This document shows positions 1-9,300 of a DNA stretch of 64,000 nt, in pieces. Source of the stretch: DATLRC01 sp035478435 (GTDB lineage Bacteria; Patescibacteriota; Saccharimonadia; Saccharimonadales; UBA4665). The stretch covers positions 186,001 to 250,000 of the forward strand of contig DATIJT010000009.1 in NCBI GenBank assembly GCA_035478435.1. The letters run 5' to 3'. Positions within the stretch are counted from its first letter, which is position 1. Every line of letters begins with the position of its first letter. The notes beneath the pieces are model-generated. The model was given only the letters and a program-made list of their open reading frames with translations, was not told the DNA's origin and made no database searches. A program made the position numbers and the translations under genes.

Positions 1-731
1 TAGAATCTTACGCCCTCAAGAATAGCTTGGTCTTCCATTATTCTATATTGCTCATTTTTACGACCAGCTGCACCCCAATAAGCGTCCATGATCCTTCTTA
101 TGCCATCATAAAAGGGCTGGCGCTGAGAGGCCTCAACTCCATGTCTTATTACAACGGCCCTAGTCCTTCTTAATTCAATCCGAAAACCTCTTTCTAAACT
201 TTGCTTGACGATGCGCTTTGGATGTGGATTAATCTTTGAACCCTTGGGCAGCCTAAACTCGGAAACTTCTCCTACAAGTGGTCGCACATTATTATCGGCA
301 ACTTCGGCCCCTCTCACAATCCCCCAAACTGCATCTATTAGAGCTTGCGCTAGCAACCTGCGATGCAAATCCTCAGCTTTTGTAGGGGGTCTTAATATAC
401 TAAGAGTCGGCTCAACAAAGGGGAAAGTCTCCCATAATGTGTTCACCCAGAGCCTTCTCTCCTTTTCATAGGAATTTTTAACCTCTAAAATTTTATCGCG
501 AAATAGGGAGCCTGCAGGGTCAAAATCAGGTTCGGGGTCAGAATTGCCTAGCGCCGCATCTACCTCACTTTTTCGTTGACCTAGCAGGTCTACGGTTTCT
601 TCTTTTGGATGCCCAGGCTCATCTATGAACCTACTAAGACAAAGAGCGCTTAGATAAACTCCTATGGCCTTGGCTTGAATAATTCGGGGAGATAGGTCGC
701 CTCCGCCAGCAGCAACCAGCAACTCAGACAT
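1..731 (-). CDS. Uncharacterised protein, 3' end beyond window
   Basis: An open frame of 243 codons runs from the ATG at 731 to the window edge without a stop, so the C-terminus is missing. The product is hydrophilic, rich in Arg, Glu and Trp, with no membrane segment and no motif I recognise. The start is supported by a TGATATAAT extended -10 box at 738-746, which ends 6 nt before the ATG and predicts a leaderless message; no Shine-Dalgarno sequence is needed or seen. It is followed upstream by the unknown gene at 774-1721, also minus strand. Function unknown; the evidence for a gene is the long open frame plus the well placed promoter. Confidence 0.72.
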   Translation of the reverse strand, partial: MSELLVAAGGGDLSPRIIQAKAIGVYLSALCLSRFIDEPGHPKEETVDLLGQRKSEVDAALGNSDPEPDFDPAGSLFRDKILEVKNSYEKERRLWVNTLWETFPFVEPTLSILRPPTKAEDLHRRLLAQALIDAVWGIVRGAEVADNNVRPLVGEVSEFRLPKGSKINPHPKRIVKQSLERGFRIELRRTRAVVIRHGVEASQRQPFYDGIRRIMDAYWGAAGRKNEQYRIMEDQAILEGVRF

Positions 732-737
732 GCCGAT

Positions 738-746
738 ATTATATCA
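738..746 (-). promoter_or_regulatory. Extended -10 box TGATATAAT
   Basis: Reading minus strand, TG-A-TATAAT ends 6 nt before the ATG at 731. This spacing puts the transcription start at or next to the start codon. Confidence 0.55.
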
Positions 747-773
747 CTATTTGCTATTCTTGGCAATCACTGA

Positions 774-1721
774 CTAATGTCCGTCCAGAAAACTGTCTCT
801 GGTTAATTCCCTACTGGCAGCCAGTGAAGCTTCTAGATGCTTGTCTCGTTTTCTGATGAGATCTTGGCGACGCCGCGCTCTCATCTCTGCTACTTGATCT
901 GGTGTCGGCATTTCAGAAATGGCCATTACGATACCAAATGCCTTAAACCGATTGGTAACCCTTTCGCCCGTAGCCTGAGAAGCTACATGCCTATAGTAAT
1001 CACTTCTACTCATTCTTTGTAAAGCTGGCAAAACAAATTCTTTAATATCTTGCAGATGAGCTGCGAGCTCATCTACACATCGCCGACTATGGCCACCGCG
1101 GACTCCTTTGCCCTCTCGAGCAATTCTTCTTATAGAATGATTAACCACTCGTCTGGCAATAGCATGGCCATCAACAGGACTAGCCCCATAATACATAGCG
1201 TCTACGCCCAACGTTAAAAGATCAATTTTTTGGAAAGTGCTTAGGCTAGGACTCATTACGACAGAACCAAGATGATCTCTTTGCAGTTCAATTTCGGGTC
1301 TTCGATTTTGAGAGATACGAACGGGTGCTGTCCCGTCTGCCATAAGAAAACCATACCTCTGTTTAAATTCCACCAACTTTCCTGACAGGCTAGTCATGTC
1401 TTTCTTTCTGCCCACCATTAGGCTAGTTAGCCAATCCAAAACTTCGGCACGGTGGACATCATAGCCCTCGGTGGTGGCTAGATCATTAAACGGGCGGACC
1501 TCGTCTACCAATAGTACCATCGGTAAAAGTGTAGGTAATTTGCTAGCTGCTTCCGCTGCTTTCCTGGCTCGTTCGGCTTCTTCTTTGGACCTTTTGGCTT
1601 GCCCCATGTCCACTAATTCGCCTAGATCCGGGAGCGCAGTAGTCGTTTCCACGGTGCCGCTATCAAGTTGAGCTTCTTCTCTAGCTCTTTTAGCCTCTGC
1701 TAAATCGACTACCTCGTTCAT
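774..1721 (-). CDS. Uncharacterised charged protein with N-terminal motif repeat
   Basis: 315 residues, unrecognised family. The N-terminus holds two copies of a 14-residue motif, VDLAEAKRAREEAQ at about residues 5-18 and VDMGQAKRSKEEAE at about 37-50, followed by a charged Ala/Glu/Lys helix and a mixed alpha-rich body with many Arg residues (RRVVNHSIRRIAREGKG region near 190-205). There is no signal peptide and no membrane segment, so it is probably cytoplasmic; the basic body would fit nucleic-acid or ribosome binding, but that is only inference. It starts 20 bp after the fusA stop. A TATAAT box lies 9 nt before its ATG, suggesting its own promoter with almost no leader rather than read-through from fusA. 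Confidence 0.75.
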   Translation of the reverse strand: MNEVVDLAEAKRAREEAQLDSGTVETTTALPDLGELVDMGQAKRSKEEAERARKAAEAASKLPTLLPMVLLVDEVRPFNDLATTEGYDVHRAEVLDWLTSLMVGRKKDMTSLSGKLVEFKQRYGFLMADGTAPVRISQNRRPEIELQRDHLGSVVMSPSLSTFQKIDLLTLGVDAMYYGASPVDGHAIARRVVNHSIRRIAREGKGVRGGHSRRCVDELAAHLQDIKEFVLPALQRMSRSDYYRHVASQATGERVTNRFKAFGIVMAISEMPTPDQVAEMRARRRQDLIRKRDKHLEASLAASRELTRDSFLDGH

Positions 1722-1739
1722 TGATTTATAATTATAGAA

Positions 1740-3827
1740 TTATTTGCTGTTCTTGGCAATGATAGCTTCGGCGACGTTGTTCGGGACGTCGGCGTAGTGG
1801 TCTAGTTCCATGCTGGAACTGGCGCGGCCCTGGGTCATGGAACGCAAGTTGGTGGTGTAGCCGAACATTTCGCCTAAAGGCACGAAAGCGGTAATTTCCT
1901 TGATGCCAGCGGTCAGGTCTTCCATGCTCTCAATCCGGCCACGCTTACTGTTCAGGTCACCAATTACGTCGCCCATGAAGTCTTCCGGCGTAACGACCAC
2001 AACCTTCATGATAGGTTCAAGCAGAACTGGAGCGGCCTTACGAACACCGTCTTGCAAGGCCATGGAACCGGCGATTTTGAAGGCCATTTCAGAGGAGTCA
2101 ACTTCGTGGTAACTACCGTCGTACAGCTCGGTCTTGATGTCGACTACCGGGTAACCGGCCAGTACGCCGTTGGCCATGGCTTCTTTGATGCCTTCTTCTA
2201 CGGGTTTGATGTATTCGCTGGGAACAACACCGCCCTTGATGGAGTTGATGAATTCAAAGCCTTTGCCGGCTTCATTTTGGCTCAGGCGCAACCAGACGTC
2301 ACCGTACTGGCCACGGCCACCACTTTGGCGGATAAACTTGCCTTGGACTTCCACGCCGTCTTTGCGGATCGTTTCGCGGTAAGCCACTTGCGGCTGGCCG
2401 ATGTTGGCTTCAACGCTGAATTCGCGCTTCATGCGGTCGACAATGATCTCCAGGTGTAACTCGCCCATGCCGGAGATGATAGTCTGGCCGGTCTCTTCAT
2501 CAACCCGAATACGGAAAGTCGGGTCTTCCTCGGCCAGGCGCTGCAGGGCGATGCCCATTTTTTCCTGGTCGGCTTTGGTCTTAGGTTCAATGGCGATCGA
2601 AACCGGCGGCTCAGGGAAAGTGATGCTTTCGAGCACAATCGGGTTGTTGGGGTCAGTCAAGGTATTGCCAGTAGTCGTGCCCTTTAACCCGACAATGGCG
2701 GCAATGTCGCCGGCCCCGACTTCAGATACGTCTTCGCGCTTGTCGGCTTGCATGCGGACAATCCGGCCGACACGCTCTTTTTCGCCAGTGGAACTATTTA
2801 GAACATAAGAGCCGGACTGCAATTTGCCTGAATAAACACGGAAGTAAGCCAGTTTACCGACGAACGGGTCGGTGGCGATCTTGAAAGCTAAACTGGCAAA
2901 AGGCTGCGATTCTTCCGGCTTGCGCTCAATCTCGTCACCGGTTTTGGGGTGAGTGCCCCAAGTCGAGCCGCGTTCCAGCGGGCTGGGCAGCAGTTCGGTC
3001 ACCGCATCCAGCACCTTTTCAACGATTACGCCGCGGCCATCGCCTCCGGTGACGGCAAAGAATTTACCGGTCAGCACGGCGGTACGGATAGCTTGCTGGA
3101 TTTCTTCGTTGCTTAAACCTTCTTCGCCGACTTCGAAGTACTTTTCGAGCATTTTTTCATCTTCAGCAACGGCGTTTTCAACCAGCAGCGAACGGTATTT
3201 CTTGACCTTCTCCAGCATGTCGGCCGGGATTTCAGCCTCAACCAATTCGTGGTCCGTAAAGTCTTTGTAAGTGTAGGCTTTCATGCTTACCAAATCCACA
3301 ATGCCGTTGATGGATTGTTCGAAGCCGATTGGCAGATGAATGGGGAAAGCCCGTTTGCTCAGGCGGTGATGGATAGAATCGAGGCTCTTGTAGAAATCGC
3401 CGCCGGTTTGGTTGATTTTGTTGATGAAACAAATGCGCGGCACGCCGTATTTGTCGGCCTGGCGCCAAACAGTTTCGGACTGACTTTCGACGCCCATCTT
3501 GCCGTCAAACACCACAACGGCACCGTCAAGTACACGCAAAGACCGCTCTACTTCGACAGTAAAGTCAATGTGGCCTGGAGTGTCGATAATGTTGATCTGG
3601 TGGCCTTTCCAGTAGCAAGTGACGGCCGCCGAGACAATGGTAATGCCGCGTTCACGCTCCTGGGCCATCCAGTCGGTAGTGGTTTCGCCCTCATGCACGG
3701 CGCCGATTTTGTGCTTTAGCCCCGTGCGGTACAAAATGCCTTCGGTAGTAGTAGTCTTGCCAGCGTCAATGTGGGCAATGATGCCAATATTACGAATCTT
3801 GTCCAATGTATATTTCTTGTCAGCCAT
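1740..3827 (-). CDS. fusA: Elongation factor G
   Basis: Translational GTPase that moves tRNA and mRNA through the ribosome. 695 residues, full length for the family. G1 is AHIDAGKT (18-25), G2 ERGITI (about 58-64), G3 DTPGH (82-86). The G4 guanine-specificity motif reads NKIN (136-139) instead of NKxD; the codon for residue 139 is AAC at 3411-3413. Domains II-V follow with no gaps, including the GMGELHLEI segment of domain III. An AGGAAG Shine-Dalgarno precedes the ATG. It is the last recognisable str-cluster gene, but three unknown genes separate it from rpsG, which is unusual. The call is certain; the G4 change is the only oddity. Confidence 0.98.
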   Translation of the reverse strand: MADKKYTLDKIRNIGIIAHIDAGKTTTTEGILYRTGLKHKIGAVHEGETTTDWMAQERERGITIVSAAVTCYWKGHQINIIDTPGHIDFTVEVERSLRVLDGAVVVFDGKMGVESQSETVWRQADKYGVPRICFINKINQTGGDFYKSLDSIHHRLSKRAFPIHLPIGFEQSINGIVDLVSMKAYTYKDFTDHELVEAEIPADMLEKVKKYRSLLVENAVAEDEKMLEKYFEVGEEGLSNEEIQQAIRTAVLTGKFFAVTGGDGRGVIVEKVLDAVTELLPSPLERGSTWGTHPKTGDEIERKPEESQPFASLAFKIATDPFVGKLAYFRVYSGKLQSGSYVLNSSTGEKERVGRIVRMQADKREDVSEVGAGDIAAIVGLKGTTTGNTLTDPNNPIVLESITFPEPPVSIAIEPKTKADQEKMGIALQRLAEEDPTFRIRVDEETGQTIISGMGELHLEIIVDRMKREFSVEANIGQPQVAYRETIRKDGVEVQGKFIRQSGGRGQYGDVWLRLSQNEAGKGFEFINSIKGGVVPSEYIKPVEEGIKEAMANGVLAGYPVVDIKTELYDGSYHEVDSSEMAFKIAGSMALQDGVRKAAPVLLEPIMKVVVVTPEDFMGDVIGDLNSKRGRIESMEDLTAGIKEITAFVPLGEMFGYTTNLRSMTQGRASSSMELDHYADVPNNVAEAIIAKNSK

Positions 3828-3851
3828 AATCTTCCTAAATGCTTTTACCTT

Positions 3852-4184
3852 TTAATTAAATTCAGTATCTTTCGGTTTGCCATAGCCTTCATTCAATATT
3901 GCTTCGGCACCACACATATTGTCGTAGGGACCCTGGCAACCAGTGATTGCCTCCTTGACTCTACCCGGTGCATCGGCTGCTTCCGCTGACACAACCATAC
4001 GAGCCTGAGTGACTCCATTTTCATCTAGAAATAATACTACAGTATTTTGACTGCTTAACCAAGACCTGGGGCATCTGATATTTCTTGGCTCTACCCTAAT
4101 GCTGGTCGGTTCGGTACCTGTCTCGGCAAAAGCAGCCGATTTTTTACAGATTTTTGCCGGACAAAACTCAATCCCGTTGGCCAT
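3852..4184 (-). CDS. Small cysteine-containing protein of unknown function
   Basis: 110 residues, no family recognised. Five cysteines (FCPAKIC near the N-terminus, RCPRS in the middle, GCQGPYDNMC near the C-terminus) could bind a metal or form disulfides. There is no signal peptide. A central beta-strand-like stretch (NTVVLFLDENG, ARMVVSAEA) suggests a small mixed alpha/beta fold. It lies 24 bp upstream of fusA and 11 bp downstream of the next unknown gene, so it is probably co-transcribed with both. It may be lineage specific. An ATG start is used; I see no alternative. Confidence 0.62.
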   Translation of the reverse strand: MANGIEFCPAKICKKSAAFAETGTEPTSIRVEPRNIRCPRSWLSSQNTVVLFLDENGVTQARMVVSAEAADAPGRVKEAITGCQGPYDNMCGAEAILNEGYGKPKDTEFN

Positions 4185-4195
4185 TGTGTGAAATC

Positions 4196-4660
4196 CTATT
4201 TTTGTCCTTGCAAAGCACCGATTAGCCTCTGGACTGTGGGGTCTCCTATACCCTGAGCAGTATTATAGACAGCAGTAGCAATAGCCAGCGTACAAAATTC
4301 TTGTTCGTCAGCTATTAATCCAGGATCCTCACCTTTCAAACTAACAATTACCGGCAAACTCTCCTCCGAAAGTAAACCCTTTTTGACAGGCACTTCCACA
4401 CCTGCTAATGGATACTGTAATCTTAGGCCGAAAGGTAGGGTGTATACCTGACCAAAGATTTTAGTTAAAACTTCTCTTGCTTTACCTCTTTTTAGCCCAG
4501 GATCGTCAAGCAAGAAATTAAAAGAATGCGTAAACGGCAGCCCGTCATGCCTCCATGTACGCCTTCCTTGACTTGGCCTACCAGTTGATATATCGATCAA
4601 TCTAACTAATGTGGCGACATCAGAGGCTGAAGCTGCCTCAATTCTTTCCTTTTTCCCCAC
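4196..4660 (-). CDS. Uncharacterised protein inserted between rpsG and fusA
   Basis: 154 residues from a GTG at 4660. I chose this start because AGGAG lies 8 nt upstream; a longer frame from a TTG at 4690 has no ribosome-binding site. The product (MGKKERIEAAS...) has no membrane segment or known motif; a middle segment rich in Leu/Pro (VYTLPFGLRLQYPLAG) and the VPVKKGLL segment suggest beta structure. It may be part of a short operon with the neighbouring unknown genes and fusA. Function unknown. Confidence 0.62.
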   Translation of the reverse strand: MGKKERIEAASASDVATLVRLIDISTGRPSQGRRTWRHDGLPFTHSFNFLLDDPGLKRGKAREVLTKIFGQVYTLPFGLRLQYPLAGVEVPVKKGLLSEESLPVIVSLKGEDPGLIADEQEFCTLAIATAVYNTAQGIGDPTVQRLIGALQGQK

Positions 4661-4740
4661 TAGCTTAACTCCTGAGCGAGTTATCAGCAAAAGTAATGTC
4701 GGTAACTAAGAAGTAGTTTACACTTAAAAGCCACATTAAT

Positions 4741-5094
4741 TTAATGCCCTAGCGTTCTCAAATCGTGCCTTTGAGGAATGGTATGGTTTGCTGTTAGAGA
4801 TTCTGTCCTCTCATGGATTGCTAATCCGCCAATTTGATGGGCTATTGCTTCTTCTAACAGAACCCTTGCGTCCGCCGCGTCGGCATTCACATCTGGCATA
4901 ACTTCAAGACCCAAAAACACCATTAGCCGTCGTAAAGGCTTTCTATCAAAAGCCCCTTTGTCAGAGAGTTCACGCTTTATTTGCGCTTCAACAGCCCTTG
5001 CGTAGGCCGCGCTAGTTTTAACTATCAACGGAGTGCGCTCTTCCTCCGGCAATCCAAATGTATCTCTTTGTTCTTGAGGTCGTCCCCTAGCCAT
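4741..5094 (-). CDS. Uncharacterised small soluble protein
   Basis: 117 residues, ATG at 5094 with GGGAG about 9 nt upstream, so the translation start is good. The N-terminus is basic and polar (MARGRPQEQRD), then helical, charged sequence with Ala, Glu and Asp; no signal or membrane segment. A TGTTACAAT extended -10 box lies about 37 nt before the ATG, just after the rpsG stop codon, so this gene and the two after it may form a separate unit ahead of fusA. I do not recognise the family. Confidence 0.6.
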   Translation of the reverse strand: MARGRPQEQRDTFGLPEEERTPLIVKTSAAYARAVEAQIKRELSDKGAFDRKPLRRLMVFLGLEVMPDVNADAADARVLLEEAIAHQIGGLAIHERTESLTANHTIPQRHDLRTLGH

Positions 5095-5135
5095 ACTCTA
5101 ATCTCCCATGTACATAACTATCATATATTGTAACA

Positions 5136-5612
5136 CTACCTTGCGAAATGTGCAAATGCACGGTTGGCGTCGGCCATTTTGTGAGTGTCTTCACGCTTTT
5201 TAACAGCAGTGCCTTGGTTGTTATAGGCGTCCATCAGCTCGGCAGCCAGACGGTCTTCCATGCTCATGCCTTTGCGGGCCCGGGCGGCAGCCACGAACCA
5301 CATAGTCGTTAAATGGTTTTGGCGTTGGCCTTTGACTTCAAAGGGGATTTGGTAGTTAGCGCCACCAACACGGCGGGAGCGGGTTTCCATGTGCGGCTGG
5401 ATGTTCTTCATAGCTTGTTCGAAGACTTCCAAGGGGTTTTGGACTTTCAACTTGTCGGCGGCTTTTTGCATACCGCCGTAAACCAGGCGCTCGGCGAGCT
5501 GCTTTTTGCCGTTTAGCATAACTCGGTTAATCAGCCGCTGGACTGGTACACTCTGGTACAGACGGTCTGGCTGGATATCGCGGACTAAAGATTTGGTAAC
5601 TTTACGAGGCAT
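5136..5612 (-). CDS. rpsG: Small ribosomal subunit protein uS7
   Basis: 158 residues, normal length. S7 nucleates assembly of the 30S head and lines the E site. Family signatures are present: the N-terminal MPRKVTKS, the RLINRVMLNGKK segment, the beta-hairpin TRSRRVGGANYQIP, and the C-terminal MADANRAFAHF. The Shine-Dalgarno (GGAGAT) lies inside the end of the preceding 69-codon ORF, so translation of the two is probably linked. In most bacteria rpsG directly follows rpsL and is followed by fusA; here both junctions hold extra ORFs. Confidence 0.98.
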   Translation of the reverse strand: MPRKVTKSLVRDIQPDRLYQSVPVQRLINRVMLNGKKQLAERLVYGGMQKAADKLKVQNPLEVFEQAMKNIQPHMETRSRRVGGANYQIPFEVKGQRQNHLTTMWFVAAARARKGMSMEDRLAAELMDAYNNQGTAVKKREDTHKMADANRAFAHFAR

Positions 5613-5614
5613 AA

Positions 5615-5824
5615 TTATTTATCTCCTATCCAAGTAGTTGCAGATTCAATAGGCCGAGAGGTGTCAGTCAGGTCGGTAGCCGCAACTTCACGGCCGCAGA
5701 TCTCGTCTGTGACATCTGTTTCTACTCCAGAAACAGCCAGGGTTTGGTCTCCTATTTGGGGTGGGCATGCTCGTCTATGGCCAGTTTCTAATACGTTGCC
5801 TTCGAGTAGCTCAAAGACGCTCAT
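5615..5824 (-). CDS. Small ORF between rpsL and rpsG, translationally coupled
   Basis: 69 codons. Its ATG shares an A with the rpsL stop (TAATG overlap at 5822-5826), and its own stop lies 2 bp before the rpsG ATG. The fit is exact on both sides, which favours real translation coupled to rpsL. The product is acidic and polar (MSVFELLEGNVLETGH...), with two cysteines and no membrane segment, and matches nothing I know. Against it: the composition is ordinary and the segment could instead be a structured S7 autoregulatory spacer, as found between these genes in Escherichia coli. Confidence 0.5.
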   Translation of the reverse strand: MSVFELLEGNVLETGHRRACPPQIGDQTLAVSGVETDVTDEICGREVAATDLTDTSRPIESATTWIGDK

Positions 5825-6237
5825 TATTTGCTTTCCTTTTTGGTGCCGTATTTAGAACGGCCCTTTTTGCGGCCGCTGACACCTTGGAGGTCCAAACTGC
5901 CACGGACAATGTGGTAGCGCACGCCAGGCAAGTCCTTCACCCGGCCACCACGGACCAATACTACGGCGTGCTCCTGCAAGTTGTGGCCTTCGCCGCCTAT
6001 GTAAGCCCAAACTTCGTAGCCATTAGTTAAACGCACCCGGGCTACTTTGCGTAAAGCCGAGTTTGGCTTTTTAGGCGTTTTAGTGGTCACCTTAACGCAA
6101 ACACCGCGCTTTAGTGGACCAGGTTTTTCATAGTTTCTGGTTTTGAGATTGTTCGTTACCCGCTGCAAAGCTGGCGACTTGCTTTTGCTGGTCACCCGGC
6201 TCCTGGGCTTACGAATTAATTGGTTAATAGTTGGCAT
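5824..6237 (-). CDS. rpsL: Small ribosomal subunit protein uS12
   Basis: 137 residues, full length. S12 sits at the decoding centre. It carries the conserved loop TPKKPNSALRK and the second loop GGRVKDLPGVRYH, both lining the A site; Lys is kept at the positions linked to streptomycin sensitivity. The Lys-rich C-terminal tail (SGRKKGRSKYGTKK) is typical. AAGGAG lies 5-6 nt before the ATG. It is 96 bp downstream of rpoC; a TATATT-like box in that gap might allow separate transcription. Confidence 0.98.
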   Translation of the reverse strand: MPTINQLIRKPRSRVTSKSKSPALQRVTNNLKTRNYEKPGPLKRGVCVKVTTKTPKKPNSALRKVARVRLTNGYEVWAYIGGEGHNLQEHAVVLVRGGRVKDLPGVRYHIVRGSLDLQGVSGRKKGRSKYGTKKESK

Positions 6238-6333
6238 TTAGTCTCCTTGATCTTGGCAATCTACTGCTGCGTGGAAGCATGCCTACTCCCCGGCTCGGAT
6301 TGCTTAAATTTTAATATAACTATTTTAACACCT
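6238..6333 (-). promoter_or_regulatory. rpoC-rpsL intergenic leader, possible promoter and stem
   Basis: Minus-strand sequence after the rpoC stop is AT-rich with a TATATT-like box, then GCAATC and GATTGC which can pair around a GC-rich interior (about 6257-6303), then AAGGAG before rpsL. It may be a weak promoter plus an autoregulatory leader; evidence is modest. Confidence 0.3.
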
Positions 6334-9300
6334 TTAAGCTTCTGCCTCAACTAACTCGTCCTCGGCTTCTACTTTGTCTGCTTCCTTCTTATAGCCGGTA
6401 CCGACCGGGATCTTACGGCCCAAGATGACGTTTTCCTTGAGGCCATACAACTTATCTACCTTACCGCTTGTGGCGGCGGCTATCAGCACACGAGTGGTGT
6501 CTTGGAACGAAGCGGCACTTAGGAAGGAATCGGTCGACAGCGAGGCTTTGGTTATACCCAGTAGTAGCTGGACGAATTTGGCGGGTTGCTTGCCAGCGGC
6601 CACCAGTTGTTCGTTGGCTTCAGCTACGGCTAATTTGCTGACGATGTCGCCGGTTACGAACTCGCTATCACCGGCTTCTTCAATCTGGACCCGACTGAAC
6701 ATCTGGCGGACAATTATCTCCAAATGCTTGTCGGCGATGTTCTGGCCCTGGCCGACAAAGATTCTCAGGATTTCGTTCATGATGTAGCGCTGGGTAGCTT
6801 CGACGCCTTGCAAACGCATTAAGTCCTGCAAGTTAATGGAACCGTTAGTCAGGCGTTGCCCGGCCACAACTTTATCGCCGTCTTTGACCCGTAGCTGCTT
6901 GAAGCCAGGGATCTCGTAGCGTAAGACACTTTGCTTGGTAGGCACAATGACAGCCGTTTTATCAGTTAGCTCGACTTTGCCAGCCAAAGGCGCGACCAGA
7001 GGCTCCGAGCCATCTTCCAAAGCGGCAATCACATCGCCAATCGCCACATCCGAACCACTTGCCAAGTGAGGTTTGCGTTCACCAAGCTTCAGTTTGACGG
7101 TTTCTTTGCGATCGGCCGTAACTTGGACAATGTAGTGGTCGCCTTCTTCCCAGGCGTTGGCTTCTCCGGAGATGTCGGTCAAGTAGGCCTGGCCTTTTGG
7201 CGTGCGGACTTCAAATAACTCTTCGACACGGCTTAACCCTTGAGCGGTGTCGTCAGCCACCACGGCACCGGAACGGTGCTTGGAGTCCAGCGAAAGCTGG
7301 GTACCTGGTTCACCTATACTCTGGGCAGCGATGACCCCAATCGGGTGATGGTCCACCACGGTTTCGCCGGTGGCCGGATCTAAACCATAAGATTTTTGAG
7401 GCACACCTTTGACTGAGGTAGAGCTAAGGCCACTCATGATCTTGACGCCATCCAGTTTTTCATTGGCGTCAATCTTTTCGGCTAAGGCTTTGCTGATTAG
7501 CTCGCCTTGCTTGGCGTGGCCGGTGACTTTTTCGGCGAGGTAGCGACCTTCCAAGCGCGCGGCGTAGGAAACACCAATCTCAGCGGCATCTTGGCGCAAC
7601 ATGGCAAAACCAGGGTCAGCCACGACACCATCATCCTCGATAGTAAACACATCTTGGGCAACATCTACCAGACGGCGGGTTAAGTAACCAGCATCAGCCG
7701 TTTTAAGGGCGATGTCAATCAGCGCCTTACGAGTACCACGGGTACCGGTAAAGTATTCCAGCGGGTCCAGGCCGTGAATGTAACCAGATTTAATCGGCAG
7801 CTCGATGGCGTTACCGGAGGCGTCCGAGAAGACGCCCAGCATACCGACACACATTTTCATCTGCGAAATGTTACCCCTAGCCCCGGAAGTAATGGCGATG
7901 GCCATAGACGAATCTTGACCGACCATTTGTTTAGCTAGCAGGTCCTGGACTTGGGTGTCGATTTTTGTCCAGTTTTCAACCGTTAGACGGTAGCGCTCGT
8001 CTTCAGTGATGAAGCCTTGTTCGTATTGTTCGGAAATGGCTGCTGCCCTTTTTTCAGCTCCGTCTAACAAAACTTGCATGCCTTCAATGTGGCCGAAATC
8101 GTCCATGCCCATGCTCAGACCGGATTCAGTGGCGTATTGGAAGCCTAGGTCTTTGAGGTTGTCGGCGATTTCGGCGGTCTTTTCCTGGCCGTATTGGGCG
8201 TAGACAGCGGCCATTACCCGTTGCAAACGTTTTTTGGTCATAGTTTCGTTCTGAAAAGGAAAGTCGGCCGGGAAAGTTTCGTTGAACAAAATCCGGCCCA
8301 GCGTAGTCTCACGAACTTCACCCCTGAAAGGCAAGTGGACGTAAGATTGTAGTTTGACTTTGCCCTTGTCAAGCGACATCAGGGCTTCGGCGACGTCGGC
8401 GAAAGCCATGACTTTGTCTTTGCTCATGCTTGGCCGCTCGTAAGTCAGGTAGTAGCAACCGAGCACGATGTCTTGCTCGATGTGCAGAATCGGCGAACCA
8501 TCAGCCGGCTTCAACAAGTTGCGGTTAGCGGCCATAATGTCGCGTGCTTCTTCTTGGGCTGCGTCACTCAGCGGCAGGTGGACGGCCATTTGGTCACCGT
8601 CGAAGTCGGCGTTAAAGCCCTTACAAACCAAAGGATGCAGCTGGATAGCCCGACCTTCTATGAGCACTGGCTGGAAGGCCTGGATGCTCAGGCGGTGCAA
8701 GCTGGGCGCCCGGTTAAGCAGCACGTATTTGCCCTTAATGACTTCGTCCAGGGCGTCCCAGACCATAGTTTCACCTAGTTCGATCAAGCGTGAAGCGCTA
8801 CGGATGTTGTGGGCCTGTTCGCGGGCGATCAACTCACCGATCACAAACGGTTTAAATAGCTCCAGGGCCATCATTTTAGGCAGGCCACACTCGTTAATCT
8901 TTAGTTCCGGGCCAGCTACAATTACTGAACGGCCAGAGTAGTCAACCCGCTTACCTAGCAAGTTCTGGCGGAAACGGCCTTGCTTGCCTTTTAGCATGTC
9001 GCTCAGCGATTTTAGGCGGCGGCGTTGGCCAGTAGCAGCTACCGCTCGACCGCTTCTAGCGTTGTTATTATCAATCAAAGCGTCAACCGCCTCTTGGAGC
9101 ATCCGCTGTTCGTTACGGCGGATAACTTCGGGGGCGTTTAGATCGATTAGCTTTTTCAAGCGATTATTGCGGTTGATGACCCGGCGGTAAAGGTCGTTCA
9201 GGTCACTGGTAGCAAACCGGCCACCGGTTAGCTGGACCATTGGTCGCAGATCTGGCGGAATCACCGGCAAGACACTGACGCACATCGAGCTGGGTTTGAT

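Noticed and set aside
205..471. Plus-strand 88-codon frame at the left edge
   Set aside because: It is antisense to a longer open minus-strand frame with a well placed promoter.
8468..8941. Plus-strand frames opposite rpoC
   Set aside because: Antisense shadows of the conserved RpoC core.
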